Shown: in pieces, positions 18,000 through 27,523 of the stretch
How the letters are laid out: each line of letters begins with the position of its first letter
How positions within the stretch are numbered: position 1 is the stretch's first letter
Assembly: GCF_000328705.1 (NCBI RefSeq)
Contig: NC_019673.1
Span: forward strand, 558,001 to 622,000
Length of the DNA stretch: 64,000 nt
Direction of reading: 5' to 3'
DNA from: Saccharothrix espanaensis DSM 44229
Lineage (GTDB): Bacteria; Actinomycetota; Actinomycetes; Mycobacteriales; Pseudonocardiaceae
Position numbers and translations under genes: made by a program
The notes under the pieces: model-generated
Told to the model about the DNA's origin: nothing
Seen by the model: the letters and a program-made list of their open reading frames with translations, nothing else
The model's database searches: none

Positions 18000-19142
18000 T
18001 CACCGGCGCAGTTCGCGGCCGATCACCACGCGCTGGATCTGGTTGGTGCCCTCGAAGATCTGCAACACCTTGGCCTCGCGCATGTACCGCTCCACCGGGA
18101 AGTCGCGGGTGTAGCCCGCGCCGCCGAGCACCTGCACGGCGTCCGTGGTGACCTTCATGGCCGCGTCCGTGCACACCAGCTTCGCGATCGCCGCCTGCCG
18201 GGTGAACGGCAGCCCCCGGTCCCGGCGGCGGGCCGCCGCCAGGTAGGTGGCGCGCGCCGACTCGACCGCCGCCGCCATGTCGGCCAGCAGGAACTCCAAG
18301 CCCTGGAAGTCGATGATCGCGCGGCCGAACTGGGTGCGGTGCTTCGCGTACGCCACGGCCTCGTCCAGCGCCGCCTGCGCCAGGCCCACCGCGCAGGCCG
18401 CGATCCCGAGCCGGCCGGAGTCCAGGGCGGACAGCGCGATCTTCAGCCCGTCGCCCTCCTCGCCGATCAGCCGGTCGGCGTCGACCCGCACGTCCTCGAA
18501 CCGGAGCTGCGCGGTGACCGACCCGGTCAGCCCCATCTTGCGCTCCGCCGGCGCGGCGTCGAGCCCCTCGACGTGACCGGGCGCGAGCAGGCAGCTGATG
18601 CCCTTGCTGCCGGAGTCCTGCGTGCGGGCCATGAGCGTGTAGAAGTCCGCCACGCCGGCGTGCGTGATCCACGCCTTGGTGCCGTTGACGACGTACTGCT
18701 CGCCGGTGCGCACGGCGCGGGTGGACAGCGCGCCCGCGTCGGAGCCCGCGTGCGACTCGGAGAGCGCGTAGCCGCCGAGCAGGTCGCCGTCGAGGATGTC
18801 CGGGAGCCAGCGCTGCTTCTGCTCCTGCGTGCCGAACGTCGCCAGCGCGTAGCTCGACATCACGTGCACGGAAAGCCCGACCCCGACCGACATCCACGCC
18901 GACGCGATCTCCTCCAGCGCCTGCAGGTAGACCTCGTAGGGCTGTGCGCCGCCGCCGAACTCCTCCGGGTAGGGCAGGCCCAGCAGCCCGCTCTTGCCCA
19001 GCAGCCGGAACTTCTCGCGCGGGAAGCGCGCGTGCTCCTCGGCGTCGGCCGCGTGCGGCGCCAGTTCGTCCCGCGAGATCTCGCGGACCAGGGCGAGCAG
19101 GTCTTCGGCTTCGGTGGTGGGCAGCAGGCGCTCGGCGGGCAT
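18000..19142 (-). CDS. acyl-CoA dehydrogenase
   Basis: A 380-aa FAD enzyme introducing a trans-2 double bond into acyl-CoA. It has the usual three domains: an N-terminal helical part, a middle beta-domain with GGYALSESHAGSDAGAL and WITHAGVADFYTLMARTQ, and a C-terminal four-helix bundle. The late signature is QVLGGAGYTRDFPVERYMRE followed by IFEGTNQIQR, in which E364 is the catalytic base. A GGAGG box precedes ATG 19142. It is divergent from a TetR gene across three AGTACT repeats, so that TetR probably controls it. Chain-length specificity is not readable. Confidence 0.95.
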   Translation of the reverse strand: MPAERLLPTTEAEDLLALVREISRDELAPHAADAEEHARFPREKFRLLGKSGLLGLPYPEEFGGGAQPYEVYLQALEEIASAWMSVGVGLSVHVMSSYALATFGTQEQKQRWLPDILDGDLLGGYALSESHAGSDAGALSTRAVRTGEQYVVNGTKAWITHAGVADFYTLMARTQDSGSKGISCLLAPGHVEGLDAAPAERKMGLTGSVTAQLRFEDVRVDADRLIGEEGDGLKIALSALDSGRLGIAACAVGLAQAALDEAVAYAKHRTQFGRAIIDFQGLEFLLADMAAAVESARATYLAAARRRDRGLPFTRQAAIAKLVCTDAAMKVTTDAVQVLGGAGYTRDFPVERYMREAKVLQIFEGTNQIQRVVIGRELRR

Positions 19143-19164
19143 CTTCGACCTCCGCGACGTCGGT

Positions 19165-19203
19165 AGTACTCCGAACAGTACTGTAGGACGTACGCCAGTA
19201 CTG
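19165..19203. promoter_or_regulatory. triple AGTACT operator between acyl-CoA dehydrogenase and TetR
   Basis: Three AGTACT cores (19165-19170, 19177-19182, 19197-19202) lie in the 90-bp divergent region. The middle one is a perfect 10-bp palindrome ACAGTACTGT and the third is CAGTACTG. They also form a long inverted repeat with ACAGTACTG/CAGTACTGT arms 12 nt apart. Probably TetR binding sites. Confidence 0.65.
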
Positions 19204-19232
19204 TCACCAGGGAGTGTGACAGAGTCGTTTCC

Positions 19233-19829
19233 ATGACCTCGATCGCGCGCAGACCCCTCACGCCCCGGCAGGTGGACCTGCTCGGCCGGTTGGAGACGCT
19301 CGTGCTCGCCGAGGGCTTCGCGCACTTCACGCTGGACGACCTCGCCGCACGCCTGCACTGCTCCAAATCGACCCTCTACGCGCTGGCGGCGAGCAAGGAA
19401 CAACTCGCCGTACGAGTAGTCGGCCGGTACTTCAAGGGCGCGGCCCAGCGGATCGAGCAGCGGGTGTCGGAGATCAGGGACGTCCGGGCCCGGGTCGGGA
19501 CCTACCTGGCCGGTGCCGCCGAAGAACTGCGCCGCGCGTCCGCGCAGTTCATCGCCGACGTGTCCGCATTCGCACCCACCCGGTCCACCTACGAGCGCAA
19601 TGCCCGCGCGGCCGCCGAGCGAATCCGCTCGTTCATCCAGGAAGGCGTCAAGGAAGGCGTTTTCCGGGAAGTCCACGCGACACTCGTCGCGGAAATGGCC
19701 GGACTGCTCATCGAAGGCATCCAGACCGGCGTGCTGACCCGCCGCGCCGGCGTGACCGACGCGGAGGCGTTCACCGCGCTCGGTGAACTGCTGCTCGACG
19801 GGCTGCGCAGAGAACGGAGCCAGGCGTGA
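19233..19829 (+). CDS. TetR-family transcriptional regulator
   Basis: A 198-aa regulator. The N-terminal helix-turn-helix is LLGRLETLVLAEGFAHFTLD, DLAARLHCSKSTLYALAASK, EQLAVRVVGRYF, and the helical ligand domain ends with a GLLIEGIQTGVLTRRA segment. It is divergent from the acyl-CoA dehydrogenase and its stop overlaps the GTG of the sugar-kinase gene (GTGA), so it heads a two-gene operon. By context it controls fatty-acid oxidation, possibly sensing an acyl-CoA. Confidence 0.9.
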   Translation: MTSIARRPLTPRQVDLLGRLETLVLAEGFAHFTLDDLAARLHCSKSTLYALAASKEQLAVRVVGRYFKGAAQRIEQRVSEIRDVRARVGTYLAGAAEELRRASAQFIADVSAFAPTRSTYERNARAAAERIRSFIQEGVKEGVFREVHATLVAEMAGLLIEGIQTGVLTRRAGVTDAEAFTALGELLLDGLRRERSQA

Positions 19830-20764
19830 TCGTCGTCGCCGGTGAGGCGCTGGTCGACCTCGTGCCCACCGCACAGGGCACGCTCGCACCCCGGCTGGGC
19901 GGCGGGCCGTACAACGTCGCCGTCGCCGCCGGGCGGCTCGACGCCCCCGTGGGCTTCCTGTCCCGGATCTCCACCGACCCGTTCGGCGACCGCCTGGTCG
20001 ACCGGCTGCACGCCGCGAACGTGCGCACCGACCTCGTCCAGCGCGGGCCCGAACCGACCACGCTCGCCGTCGTCGGCCTGACCGACGACGGGTCCGCGCG
20101 GTACTCGTTCTACGTCGAGGGCACCGCCGACCGCCAGGTCACCGACCCCGGGCCACTGCCCGCCGACGTGCGCGCGGTGTCGTTCGGCACGCTGTCGCTG
20201 GTGCTCGAACCCGGCGCGAGCACGTACGAGCGGGTGCTGTGGCGCGAGGCCGAACGCGGCGCGCTCACCGTGCTGGACCCCAACATCCGCGCCGGCCTCA
20301 TCCGCGACCCGCGCGCCTACCGCGACCGCTACGACTCGTGGCTGCCGCACGTCGGTCTGCTCAAGGTGTCCGTGGACGACGCCCGGTGGCTCGCCGAACT
20401 CCCCGAGGACGCGCCCGAAGCGCACGTGCTCGACGTCGTCCGGGACTGGCGCGGCGCGGGCCCCGCGGCCGTCGTGCTGACCCGGGGCGGCGACGGGCTC
20501 GCCGTGCTCACCGGAACCGGTGAGGTGATCAGCGTCCCACCCGCACCGGTGAACGTCGTTGACACGATCGGGGCGGGCGACACGGTCCAGGGATCGCTGC
20601 TCGCCTGGCTGGACGACCACGACGCGTTGTCCACCGGGGCCGTGCGCTCGATGGACGCCGGGCAATGGGCCGAAGCGCTCACCTTCGCCGGCGCCGCGGC
20701 CGCTATTACCTGCTCCCGGGCCGGAGCGGAACCGCCGTTCAAACGCGAGCTGGGGATGACCTAG
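19826..20764 (+). CDS. PfkB-family carbohydrate kinase
   Basis: A 312-aa kinase of the ribokinase/PfkB family. It starts at GTG (VIVVAGEALVDLVP) and has the N-terminal GGGPYNVAVAAGRL sugar-binding signature (PfkB motif 1). Motif 2 is DTIGAGDTVQGSLLAWL, with the anion hole and the catalytic base D252. The phosphorylated sugar could be fructose, ribose or another ketose. It is translationally coupled to the TetR gene upstream by a 4-nt overlap. Confidence 0.92.
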   Translation: MIVVAGEALVDLVPTAQGTLAPRLGGGPYNVAVAAGRLDAPVGFLSRISTDPFGDRLVDRLHAANVRTDLVQRGPEPTTLAVVGLTDDGSARYSFYVEGTADRQVTDPGPLPADVRAVSFGTLSLVLEPGASTYERVLWREAERGALTVLDPNIRAGLIRDPRAYRDRYDSWLPHVGLLKVSVDDARWLAELPEDAPEAHVLDVVRDWRGAGPAAVVLTRGGDGLAVLTGTGEVISVPPAPVNVVDTIGAGDTVQGSLLAWLDDHDALSTGAVRSMDAGQWAEALTFAGAAAAITCSRAGAEPPFKRELGMT

Positions 20765-21035
20765 CTCTCACCCCCGTTGAGGTGGAGAAACGCGGCAAAA
20801 CGGCTACGGTGGGGGATGCACGCTAGCCTTCCGTGCATCCCTTGTGATGCCGGTCCCATCTCGCAGAATCGGTTCACGCCGCGGCTGTGGAGGCGGGTTG
20901 GCCGCCGACTAGCGTGGCACAACTGACAGGACCCCAACGGGGTGGTGCTGCGGTCCCGGACGCCTCGCGTCCGCGTGCCCGCGCGTGCGAGAACCCGCAC
21001 GAGGCCACCCCGCCCTAGCGTGAGAGGGACTCTGA
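20765..21035. other. intergenic region upstream of gltA
   Basis: About 270 nt without a supported gene, carrying the gltA promoter and a GAGAGGGA ribosome binding site ahead of the ATG. No unambiguous -35/-10 pair or operator palindrome was found. Confidence 0.5.
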
Positions 21036-22349
21036 ATGCCCGACGCGACGACTGCGCCGAACGACACCCGTACCGTCGCGCTGCGCCATCAGGGCGGAGA
21101 GCACGAGATGAAGGTAGTACCGGCCACCGAGGGTGCGCCCGGTATCGATCTCGGCAAGCTCCTGGCCAACACCGGCCTGGTCACCCTGGACAGCGGGTTC
21201 GTCAACACCGCGTCCTGCTCGTCCGAGATCACCTACATCGACGGTGACGCGGGCATCCTGCGCTACCGCGGCTACCCGATCGAACAGCTCGCCCAGCGCT
21301 CGAACTTCATCGAGGTCAGCTACCTGCTCATCTACGGCGAGCTGCCGACGCAGGCGCAACTGGACGAGTTCTCGTCCAAGATCAGCCGACACACCCTGCT
21401 GCACGAAGACCTGAAACGGTTCTTCGACGGCTTCCCGCGCGACGCGCACCCGATGCCGGTGCTGTCCTCCGCGGTGTCCGCGCTGTCCACGTTCTACCAG
21501 GACAGCCTCAGCCCGTTCGACGCCAACCAGGTGGAGATCTCCACGATCCGCCTGCTGGCGAAGGTGCCGACCATCGCGGCCTACGCGTACAAGAAGTCGG
21601 TCGGCCAGCCCTTCCTCTACCCGGACAACTCGCTGGGCCTGGTGGAGAACTTCCTGCGGATGACGTTCGGCTTCCCGGCCGAGCCCTACGACGTCGACCC
21701 GGACCTGGTCCGCGCGCTGGACCTGCTGTTCGTGCTGCACGCCGACCACGAGCAGAACTGCTCCACCTCCACCGTGCGCCTGGTGGGCTCGTCCGAGGCC
21801 AACCTGTTCGCCTCGATCTCCGCCGGCATCAACGCCCTGTTCGGCCCGCTGCACGGCGGCGCGAACAGCGCGGTGCTGGAGATGCTGGAGAAGATCAAGA
21901 ACGAGGGCGGCGACGTCGCGTCGTTCGTGCGCAAGGTGAAGAACAAGGAAGACGGCGTCCGCCTGATGGGCTTCGGCCACCGGGTCTACAAGAACTACGA
22001 CCCGCGCGCCGCGATCATCAAGAAGACCGCCGACGAGATCCTCGGCAAGCTCGGCGCCGACGACCAGCTGCTGGACATCGCCAAGAAGCTGGAGGAGACG
22101 GCGCTCGCCGACGACTACTTCATCGAGCGCAAGCTGTACCCGAACGTCGACTTCTACACCGGCCTGATCTACCGCGCGATGGGCTTCCCGACGAAGTTCT
22201 TCACCGTGCTGTTCGCCCTGGGCCGGCTGCCCGGCTGGATCGCCCACTGGCGCGAGATGATCAAGGACCCGGCCACCAAGATCGGCCGCCCGCGGCAGAT
22301 CTACGTCGGTTCCCCGGAACGCGACTTCGTGCCGCTCGACCAGCGCTGA
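21036..22349 (+). CDS. gltA: citrate synthase (main, GltA type)
   Basis: A 437-aa hexameric-type citrate synthase, first step of the TCA cycle. It has the N-terminal domain found in Gram-negative and actinobacterial GltA ([20 protein letters not shown]), the [20 protein letters not shown] stretch, the catalytic His in [15 protein letters not shown] and the second His/Arg region [31 protein letters not shown] with the nucleotide/acetyl-CoA contact and the C-terminal RPRQIYVG are also present. Length and motifs are complete. It is monocistronic with its own terminator. Confidence 0.97.
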   Translation: MPDATTAPNDTRTVALRHQGGEHEMKVVPATEGAPGIDLGKLLANTGLVTLDSGFVNTASCSSEITYIDGDAGILRYRGYPIEQLAQRSNFIEVSYLLIYGELPTQAQLDEFSSKISRHTLLHEDLKRFFDGFPRDAHPMPVLSSAVSALSTFYQDSLSPFDANQVEISTIRLLAKVPTIAAYAYKKSVGQPFLYPDNSLGLVENFLRMTFGFPAEPYDVDPDLVRALDLLFVLHADHEQNCSTSTVRLVGSSEANLFASISAGINALFGPLHGGANSAVLEMLEKIKNEGGDVASFVRKVKNKEDGVRLMGFGHRVYKNYDPRAAIIKKTADEILGKLGADDQLLDIAKKLEETALADDYFIERKLYPNVDFYTGLIYRAMGFPTKFFTVLFALGRLPGWIAHWREMIKDPATKIGRPRQIYVGSPERDFVPLDQR

Positions 22350-22670
22350 CCCCCGTCGGCACCGGCTCCGTCGGCACCGGCTCCGCCGACTCCACCCCCG
22401 GCACCGCCGCCCTCGCCGACGACAGCTACAAGGCCCGTACCCCACAAGGGGTGCGGGCCTTCGTCTTCCCCCTTTCCCGCGTCTTCCCCTTCCCCGCGCC
22501 GCAACCCTCGCCCGGTTCCCTCCTCTCGCCTGCTCGTCCACCTTTCCCTTCTCGGCGGTCATCCAGGTGATCGGGTGTCTCCGTCGGTCGGGTGTCTCCG
22601 TCGTACGGGTGGTCGAGGCGGTTGGCTCTCTGTCGTGCAGTGCGCGTCGGGCGCTCCTAGGGTTCCGGGT
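22350..22670. other. intergenic region between gltA and photolyase
   Basis: Holds the gltA terminator and the photolyase promoter region; otherwise pyrimidine-rich non-coding DNA on the plus strand. A short tandem GTCGGCACCGGCTCCG is visible just after the gltA stop. Confidence 0.55.
22430..22461 (+). terminator. strong hairpin terminator after gltA
   Basis: A 14-bp stem (arms 22430-22443 and 22448-22461, one mismatch/wobble) with the tetraloop ACAA is followed by a pyrimidine-rich CGTCTTCCCCCTTTC. It lies 80 nt past the gltA stop. Confidence 0.8.
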
Positions 22671-23942
22671 GTGGATTCCTCGACCGTCGTCTGGTTCCGG
22701 CGTGACCTGCGGGTGGACGACCACCCGGCGTTGCTGGCCGCCGCCGAACGTGCCAAGAACGGCCTGGCCCTCTACGTCCTGGACCCCCGGTTGCTGTCGG
22801 TCGCCGGGCAGCCCCGGGTGCGGTTCATGTTCCGCTGCCTGCGGGCGCTGGACGCGAAGCTGGGCGGGCGGCTCATGGTGGTGTCCGGGGACCCGGTCGA
22901 CGTGGTGCCGGAAGTGGCGCGATCCGTTGGGGCGTCGACGGTCCACGTGTCGGCGGACGCCGGGCCGTACGGGCGGGAGCGGGACGCGGCCGTGGAGCGG
23001 AAGGTCGAACTGGTCCGCGCCGGGTCGCCGTACGCGGTGACGCCCGGTCGGGTGGTGAAGCCGGACGGGACGCCGTACCGCGTGTTCACGCCGTTCTCCA
23101 AGGTGTGGCGGGAACACGGGTGGCGCAAGCCGGCGGACACCGACGAGTCCACTGTGGACTGGCTGGAGCCGGCGGAGTCCGAGGAACTGCCGGACGTCGA
23201 GCCGTTGGCGGACTTCTACCCGGAGTGGGAGAAGTTCCGCGACGAGCGCCTGCCGGACTACGACCGCGACCGCAACCGGCCGGACCTGGACCGCACCAGC
23301 CGGATGTCGGCGTACCTGAGGTGGGGCGTCGTGCACCCGCGCACCCTGCTGGCGGAACTGGGCGACGACGAGGGCGCGCGGGCGTACCGCAACGAGTTGG
23401 CGTGGCGGGACTTCTACGCCGACGTCCTGTGGCACCACCCGGAATCGGCCCGCCAGAACCTGGACCGCAAGTTCGACGCGATGGAACTGGACCACGACCG
23501 CGAGCGGTTCGAGGCGTGGTGCGCGGGGAAGACCGGCTACCCGTTCGTGGACGCGGGGATGCGCCAACTCCTGGCGGAGGGCTGGATGCACAACCGGGTG
23601 CGGATGGTGGTGGCGAGCTTCCTGGTGAAGGACCTGCACCTGCCGTGGTGGTGGGGTGCGCGGCACTTCATGAAACACCTGGTGGACGGCGACCTGGCGT
23701 CGAACCAGCACGGCTGGCAGTGGGCGGCGGGGACGGGAACCGACGCGGCCCCGTACTTCCGGGTGTTCAACCCGGTGACCCAGGGCGAGAAGTTCGACCC
23801 GGACGGCGAGTACGTGCGGCGGTACGTGCCGGAGCTGAGGGACGTGAAGGGACGTGCGGTGCACAAGCCACACGACCCGATCGTGGATCACGCGCACGAA
23901 CGCGAAGTCGCGCTGGCCCGGTACGCTGCGATCAAGTCGTGA
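22671..23942 (+). CDS. phr: deoxyribodipyrimidine photolyase (cryptochrome/photolyase family)
   Basis: A flavoenzyme of 423 aa that uses light to split cyclobutane pyrimidine dimers. The N-terminal antenna domain begins [21 protein letters not shown] and the FAD domain has [20 protein letters not shown]. The C-terminal signatures are [25 protein letters not shown] and [20 protein letters not shown], with [11 protein letters not shown]. The residues needed for FAD and DNA binding are present, favouring a class I CPD photolyase. The GTG start lies 7 nt after a TAGGGT box (22658-22663), suggesting leaderless transcription. Confidence 0.94.
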   Translation: MDSSTVVWFRRDLRVDDHPALLAAAERAKNGLALYVLDPRLLSVAGQPRVRFMFRCLRALDAKLGGRLMVVSGDPVDVVPEVARSVGASTVHVSADAGPYGRERDAAVERKVELVRAGSPYAVTPGRVVKPDGTPYRVFTPFSKVWREHGWRKPADTDESTVDWLEPAESEELPDVEPLADFYPEWEKFRDERLPDYDRDRNRPDLDRTSRMSAYLRWGVVHPRTLLAELGDDEGARAYRNELAWRDFYADVLWHHPESARQNLDRKFDAMELDHDRERFEAWCAGKTGYPFVDAGMRQLLAEGWMHNRVRMVVASFLVKDLHLPWWWGARHFMKHLVDGDLASNQHGWQWAAGTGTDAAPYFRVFNPVTQGEKFDPDGEYVRRYVPELRDVKGRAVHKPHDPIVDHAHEREVALARYAAIKS

Positions 23943-24927
23943 GGACAGTCCGCCGGTAGGTGCGACGGCCCCGCCTGGCAGACCGCCGGTTCTGGCGCGG
24001 AGCAGCAGACGTCAGCCGATGGACGTAGACGCCGAGCACCAGCCGTCACACGACAGGGTGGGAAACCCCACAAAACGTACGGTAACACTGTTCCCGTCAC
24101 TCGGTTTGTATACCGACGCCTCGAACCCCACCGGACCGAACACCACGACCCCCACCCACCCCCGACGGCCCCCCACCACGACCAAGATCCCACCCCCAAC
24201 GCCCACCGCCACCCACGACGACCCGCCACCCACGACGACCCCGCCACCCGGCCGCCCACGCGCGCGGCACCGGCGCGCGGCATCGCCCGCCCAGCGCCGC
24301 GCCCGGCACGCGCACTGCCCCGCCCAGCCGGCATCCGCCACCGCCCGCACGGCCCGACCGGCACCGGTCGCAGCGGCGAGCACTGCCCGCGATCGCCGCG
24401 CGCGGCACCGGCTGGCAGCGGCGAGCACTGCCCGCACCGGTGGGCATCGGTCGCATCGGCGAGCACTGGTCCGCAGCGGCTGGCATCAGCCAGCACTGTC
24501 CGCGCTGGCGGGCGTTGGCGGGCGCTGGCACTGGCGGGCGCTGGCACTGGCGGGAACTGGTGGGCGCTGGTGGGCGTGGGCGCTGGTGGGCGCTGGTGGG
24601 CAGAGCCTGGGCCGGTGTCCTTGGCTTCGCGCGCTGCGTTTGATATCCGGCTCCCGGCGCAAGGCATCCGGCCTTCGCCGGCAGCGAGTCCGGCGCGGAA
24701 GGTTCCGCAGCGCCGCTCGTAACGGGCTCCGGCTCACGCGGAAGGTCCGCAGTGCGACTCGCGTCGAAGGTCCGCAGTGCGACCCGCGCCGAGGGCAGCG
24801 TGCGGCTGGGGGCAGCGGGCGGGGGCAGCGTGCGGGCCTGGAGCTGGGGCTGGGGCTGGGGCTGGCCGAGATTTCGTTGTGGCGTCGGATGGTGTGTGGC
24901 GTCGGGCGCGGTGGTTCGGGGTGTGGG
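23943..24927. repeat. 985-nt gap of low-complexity, degenerate repeats
   Basis: No gene is supported. From about 24290 to 24610 the plus strand repeats variants of GGCGAGCACTGCCCGC and CTGGCGGGCG/CTGGTGGGCG. At 24741-24790 there is a 25-bp near-perfect tandem duplication beginning GAAGGTCCGCAGTGCGACTC, and at 24840-24867 a GGGGCTGG run. An AT-richer island lies at 24060-24120. Open frames on both strands are Arg/Pro/Ala-rich and look like repeat translation. Confidence 0.7.
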
Positions 24928-26115
24928 CTAGCGCAGGACGTCGCGGAGTTTGACCCGGGAACCGGTGTGGAGGACGGCGTTCGAGTAGACCTTGCCGCCC
25001 AGCCAGGTGATCGCCGCCACCGCGCCGATCGCCAGGACCACCGCCACCGCCACCTGCCAGAGGGGGGCGACTCCCATCGCCATTCGGCCCGGCATCAGGA
25101 TCGGGGCGAATGGGGGGAGCATCGACAGGATCGCCACGAGGGTGCTCGAACCGTCCTGGATCATCAGGTTGATGCCGACCACGAACACGACCACGATCAC
25201 CATGCTGATCGGTGCCATCACCGACTGCAGTTCCTCCTGGCGCGGCACCAGGGACGCCGCCGCCGCGTACACCGTCGCGTACAGGAAGAAGCCGAGCAGG
25301 TACCACAGAACGCCTACGGCCAGGGCTCCGCTCGCCAAGCCCGTCACGTCCACCAGACCCGTCGCCGACGACACCGCCACGCCGATCCCGCCGATGATCA
25401 GCAGCTGCAGCAACCCGACCAGGCCCAGCCCCACCACCTTGCCCAGCAGCAGCTGCCACGGGCGGAGGGTGGACAAGAGGATCTCCACCACGCGGCTGGA
25501 CTTTTCCTCCACCACGCCCTGCGCGACCATCGTCCCGTACACCAGCAGCGAGTAGTACAGCAGCGCCGCGATCACCAGGCCGATCACCATCCGCTGCCCG
25601 CGCTGGGAATCGCCCGGTTCCAGCGCCACCACGTCGACCTTCGCCGCGTCGACGGTGCGGGCCACGCTCACCGGGTCCAGGCCGGCTTCCGCCAGTTGGG
25701 CGTTGAGCACCTGCTGCTTGACGATCAGGTCGATCGAGTTGCGCAGCGCGTCGTTCAACCGCTCCTTCACCACGACCCGCAGCGCGTCCGGCGCGCCGGT
25801 CACCAGCACGTCCACCTCGCCCGCCCGCACCCGCTGCTCGGCCGCCGCCGCGTCGGTCGCGTCCACGACCTCGATCTCGCGGCCGAACGACTCGGCGGTC
25901 CGCTTCAGCGGTTCGGCCAGCAGGGTCGCCTGGCCTGCCAGGGCCACGGTGTCGCGTTCGGACCGGTCGATCAGCACCGTCTGGAACAGCGCGTAGCCCG
26001 CCATCACGGCGATGATCGCCAGCGTCCCGATGACGAACGACTTGGCGCGCACCTTGGTCAGGAACTCCCGGCGGGCGACCAGGAACACCGCCCGCCTCGG
26101 GGTCAGGCTGCTCAT
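24928..26115 (-). CDS. ABC-2 type permease (NatB/YhaP-like)
   Basis: A 395-aa membrane protein with one N-terminal membrane segment (SFVIGTLAIIAVMAGYALF) after a basic start REFLTKVRAKS. A large extracytoplasmic domain (about residues 50-180) follows, then five to six C-terminal helices containing GVVEEKSSRVVEILLSTLRPWQLLLGKV, the diagnostic ABC-2_3/NatB motif. It partners the overlapping ATPase (ATGA junction). NatAB-type systems export Na+ or peptides; the substrate here is unknown. Confidence 0.9.
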   Translation of the reverse strand: MSSLTPRRAVFLVARREFLTKVRAKSFVIGTLAIIAVMAGYALFQTVLIDRSERDTVALAGQATLLAEPLKRTAESFGREIEVVDATDAAAAEQRVRAGEVDVLVTGAPDALRVVVKERLNDALRNSIDLIVKQQVLNAQLAEAGLDPVSVARTVDAAKVDVVALEPGDSQRGQRMVIGLVIAALLYYSLLVYGTMVAQGVVEEKSSRVVEILLSTLRPWQLLLGKVVGLGLVGLLQLLIIGGIGVAVSSATGLVDVTGLASGALAVGVLWYLLGFFLYATVYAAAASLVPRQEELQSVMAPISMVIVVVFVVGINLMIQDGSSTLVAILSMLPPFAPILMPGRMAMGVAPLWQVAVAVVLAIGAVAAITWLGGKVYSNAVLHTGSRVKLRDVLR

Positions 26116-27023
26116 GCCACGCGCTCCTCGGTCACCACGCTGCGGAACAGTTCGGTCAGCGACGGTCGTCTGCGGGTGAACTCGTGCACCGGTCCGGTGG
26201 CCAGCGCGGCGTGCAGCACCGCCTGGTCGTCCGCGCCCGGCGCGAGGTCCAGCACCGTGCGGGTGCCCTCGACCTCGACCACCCGCACGCCGGGCACGTC
26301 GGCGGCCCAGCCGGGTTGCGCCGCCGGCGCGTCCACGACCAGTTGCACCGCCCCTCCGGCGCGCAGCTCGTCGACCGTGCCGCACGCGACCATCGAGCCG
26401 CTGCGCACGATGCCGACCCGGTCGCACAGCCGCTCCACCAGGTCGAGCTGGTGGCTGGAGAACACCACGGGCACGCCCGCCGACGCCTTCTCCCGCAGCA
26501 CCTGGCTCATCACGTCCACCGCGACCGGGTCCAGGCCCGAGAACGGCTCGTCCAGCACCAGCACGTCCGGTTCGTGCACCAGCGCCGCGGCGAGCTGGAC
26601 GCGCTGCTGGTTGCCCAGGCTGAGCTTCTGCACCTCGTCGCCGCGCCGGTCGCGCAGGCCGAGCCGGGCGATCCAGTTCTCCGCCGAGCGGTGCGCGTCG
26701 TTGGTGGTCACGCCGTGCAGCTCGGCCAGGTACACGAGCTGTTCGAGCACCTTCATCTTCGGGTACAGCCCGCGCTCCTCGGGCATGTAGCCGATGCGCC
26801 GGCGGGTCTCCAGGGTGATCGGCGCGCCGTTCCAGCGCACCTCGCCCGAGTCGGCCGCGAGCACCCCGAGGGCGATCCGCATGGTCGTGGTCTTGCCCGC
26901 GCCGTTGCTGCCGACGAACCCGAACAGCTCGCCCGCCCGCACCTCGAACGCCATGTCGCGCAACGCGACGACCTCGCCGTAGCGCTTGGAGATCCGGTCG
27001 ACCTCCAGCACGCCCTGAGCCAC
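26112..27023 (-). CDS. ABC transporter ATP-binding protein (NatA/YhaQ-like)
   Basis: A 303-aa ATPase. The GTG at 27023 is chosen because AGGAGGG lies just ahead. Motifs in order are Walker A GSNGAGKTTT (about residue 36), Q-loop YMPEERGLYPKM, signature KLSLGNQQRVQLAAAL, Walker B VLVLDEPFSGLDP, switch His in VFSSHQLDLVERLCD. The signature SLGNQQ and the DUF4162-like C-terminal extension are typical of the YhaQ/NatA group. It is encoded between an XRE repressor and its permease in one operon. Confidence 0.93.
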   Translation of the reverse strand: MAQGVLEVDRISKRYGEVVALRDMAFEVRAGELFGFVGSNGAGKTTTMRIALGVLAADSGEVRWNGAPITLETRRRIGYMPEERGLYPKMKVLEQLVYLAELHGVTTNDAHRSAENWIARLGLRDRRGDEVQKLSLGNQQRVQLAAALVHEPDVLVLDEPFSGLDPVAVDVMSQVLREKASAGVPVVFSSHQLDLVERLCDRVGIVRSGSMVACGTVDELRAGGAVQLVVDAPAAQPGWAADVPGVRVVEVEGTRTVLDLAPGADDQAVLHAALATGPVHEFTRRRPSLTELFRSVVTEERVA

Positions 27024-27065
27024 GGTCGTTCCCTCCTGTCGCCTCACCCGCGCGGACCGCCGCCG

Positions 27066-27326
27066 TCAGCCGCGGTAGAACTGGGCCGACAGCGGCTCGA
27101 ACGGCTGCCGGCTGAACACCGCCTCCACCGGCAGCCCGAACACCTCGCAGATCCGCATCGCCAGGTCCAGGCTGGGGTAGTGGTCCCCCCGCTCCAGCGC
27201 GCCGATCGTCTGCGGGTTGACCTCCACCGCCTGTGCCAACCCCACTCTGCTCATACCCCGCTCGACCCGCAGCACCTGGATCCGGTTGTGGATCCGCTGC
27301 TCGGGCCCCCGGCGTGCCGGACTCAT
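27066..27326 (-). CDS. small XRE-family (Cro-like) regulator
   Basis: An 86-aa protein that is almost entirely a helix-turn-helix: NRIQVLRVERGMSRVGLAQA, VEVNPQTIGALERGDHYPSL, DLAMRICEVFGLPVEAVFSR. It is the YozG-like type commonly found ahead of membrane or ABC genes. The ATG at 27326 has no ribosome binding site but sits 7 nt after a good -10 (leaderless). It is 42 nt ahead of the ABC ATPase, so it likely regulates that operon and itself. Confidence 0.88.
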   Translation of the reverse strand: MSPARRGPEQRIHNRIQVLRVERGMSRVGLAQAVEVNPQTIGALERGDHYPSLDLAMRICEVFGLPVEAVFSRQPFEPLSAQFYRG

Positions 27327-27333
27327 GTTACGA

Positions 27334-27362
27334 AGTGTTGCGAAAACCCAACAGAACGGCAA
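27334..27362 (-). promoter_or_regulatory. leaderless promoter of the XRE-ABC operon
   Basis: On the minus strand TTGCCG (27357-27362), a 17-bp spacer and AACACT (27334-27339) are followed by TCGTAAC and the ATG at 27326. Spacing puts the transcript start at the initiation codon. Confidence 0.6.
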
Positions 27363-27523
27363 GTAAACATTTCACACAATGAGCCGAACGGCGGTATCCA
27401 CGCCCGGCTCGCCCGGAAATCACGTTTCGATGAAACGATACGCAGCCGGGAACCGAATCGAACGTCGACCGGTCGAATGTGCGTCGTGGGCCGCAAAGCC
27501 CCGTTGCCTGGAGGGGTGACTCT

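Noticed and set aside
21015..23897. A 960-codon minus-strand open frame over gltA and the photolyase
   Set aside because: Overlaps two unmistakable enzymes in antisense and crosses their intergenic terminator.
24058..24071. Small hairpin GTGGG-AAAC-CCCAC as photolyase terminator
   Set aside because: Only a 5-bp stem, more than 100 nt past the stop codon, with a weak tail.
24290..24870. Possible CRISPR array in the repeat-rich gap
   Set aside because: Units are degenerate, of variable length and without unique regular spacers; no cas genes are near.
23854..26790. A 978-codon plus-strand frame through the repeat-rich gap and the ABC genes
   Set aside because: The first part is translated repeat and the second is antisense to a complete ABC operon.
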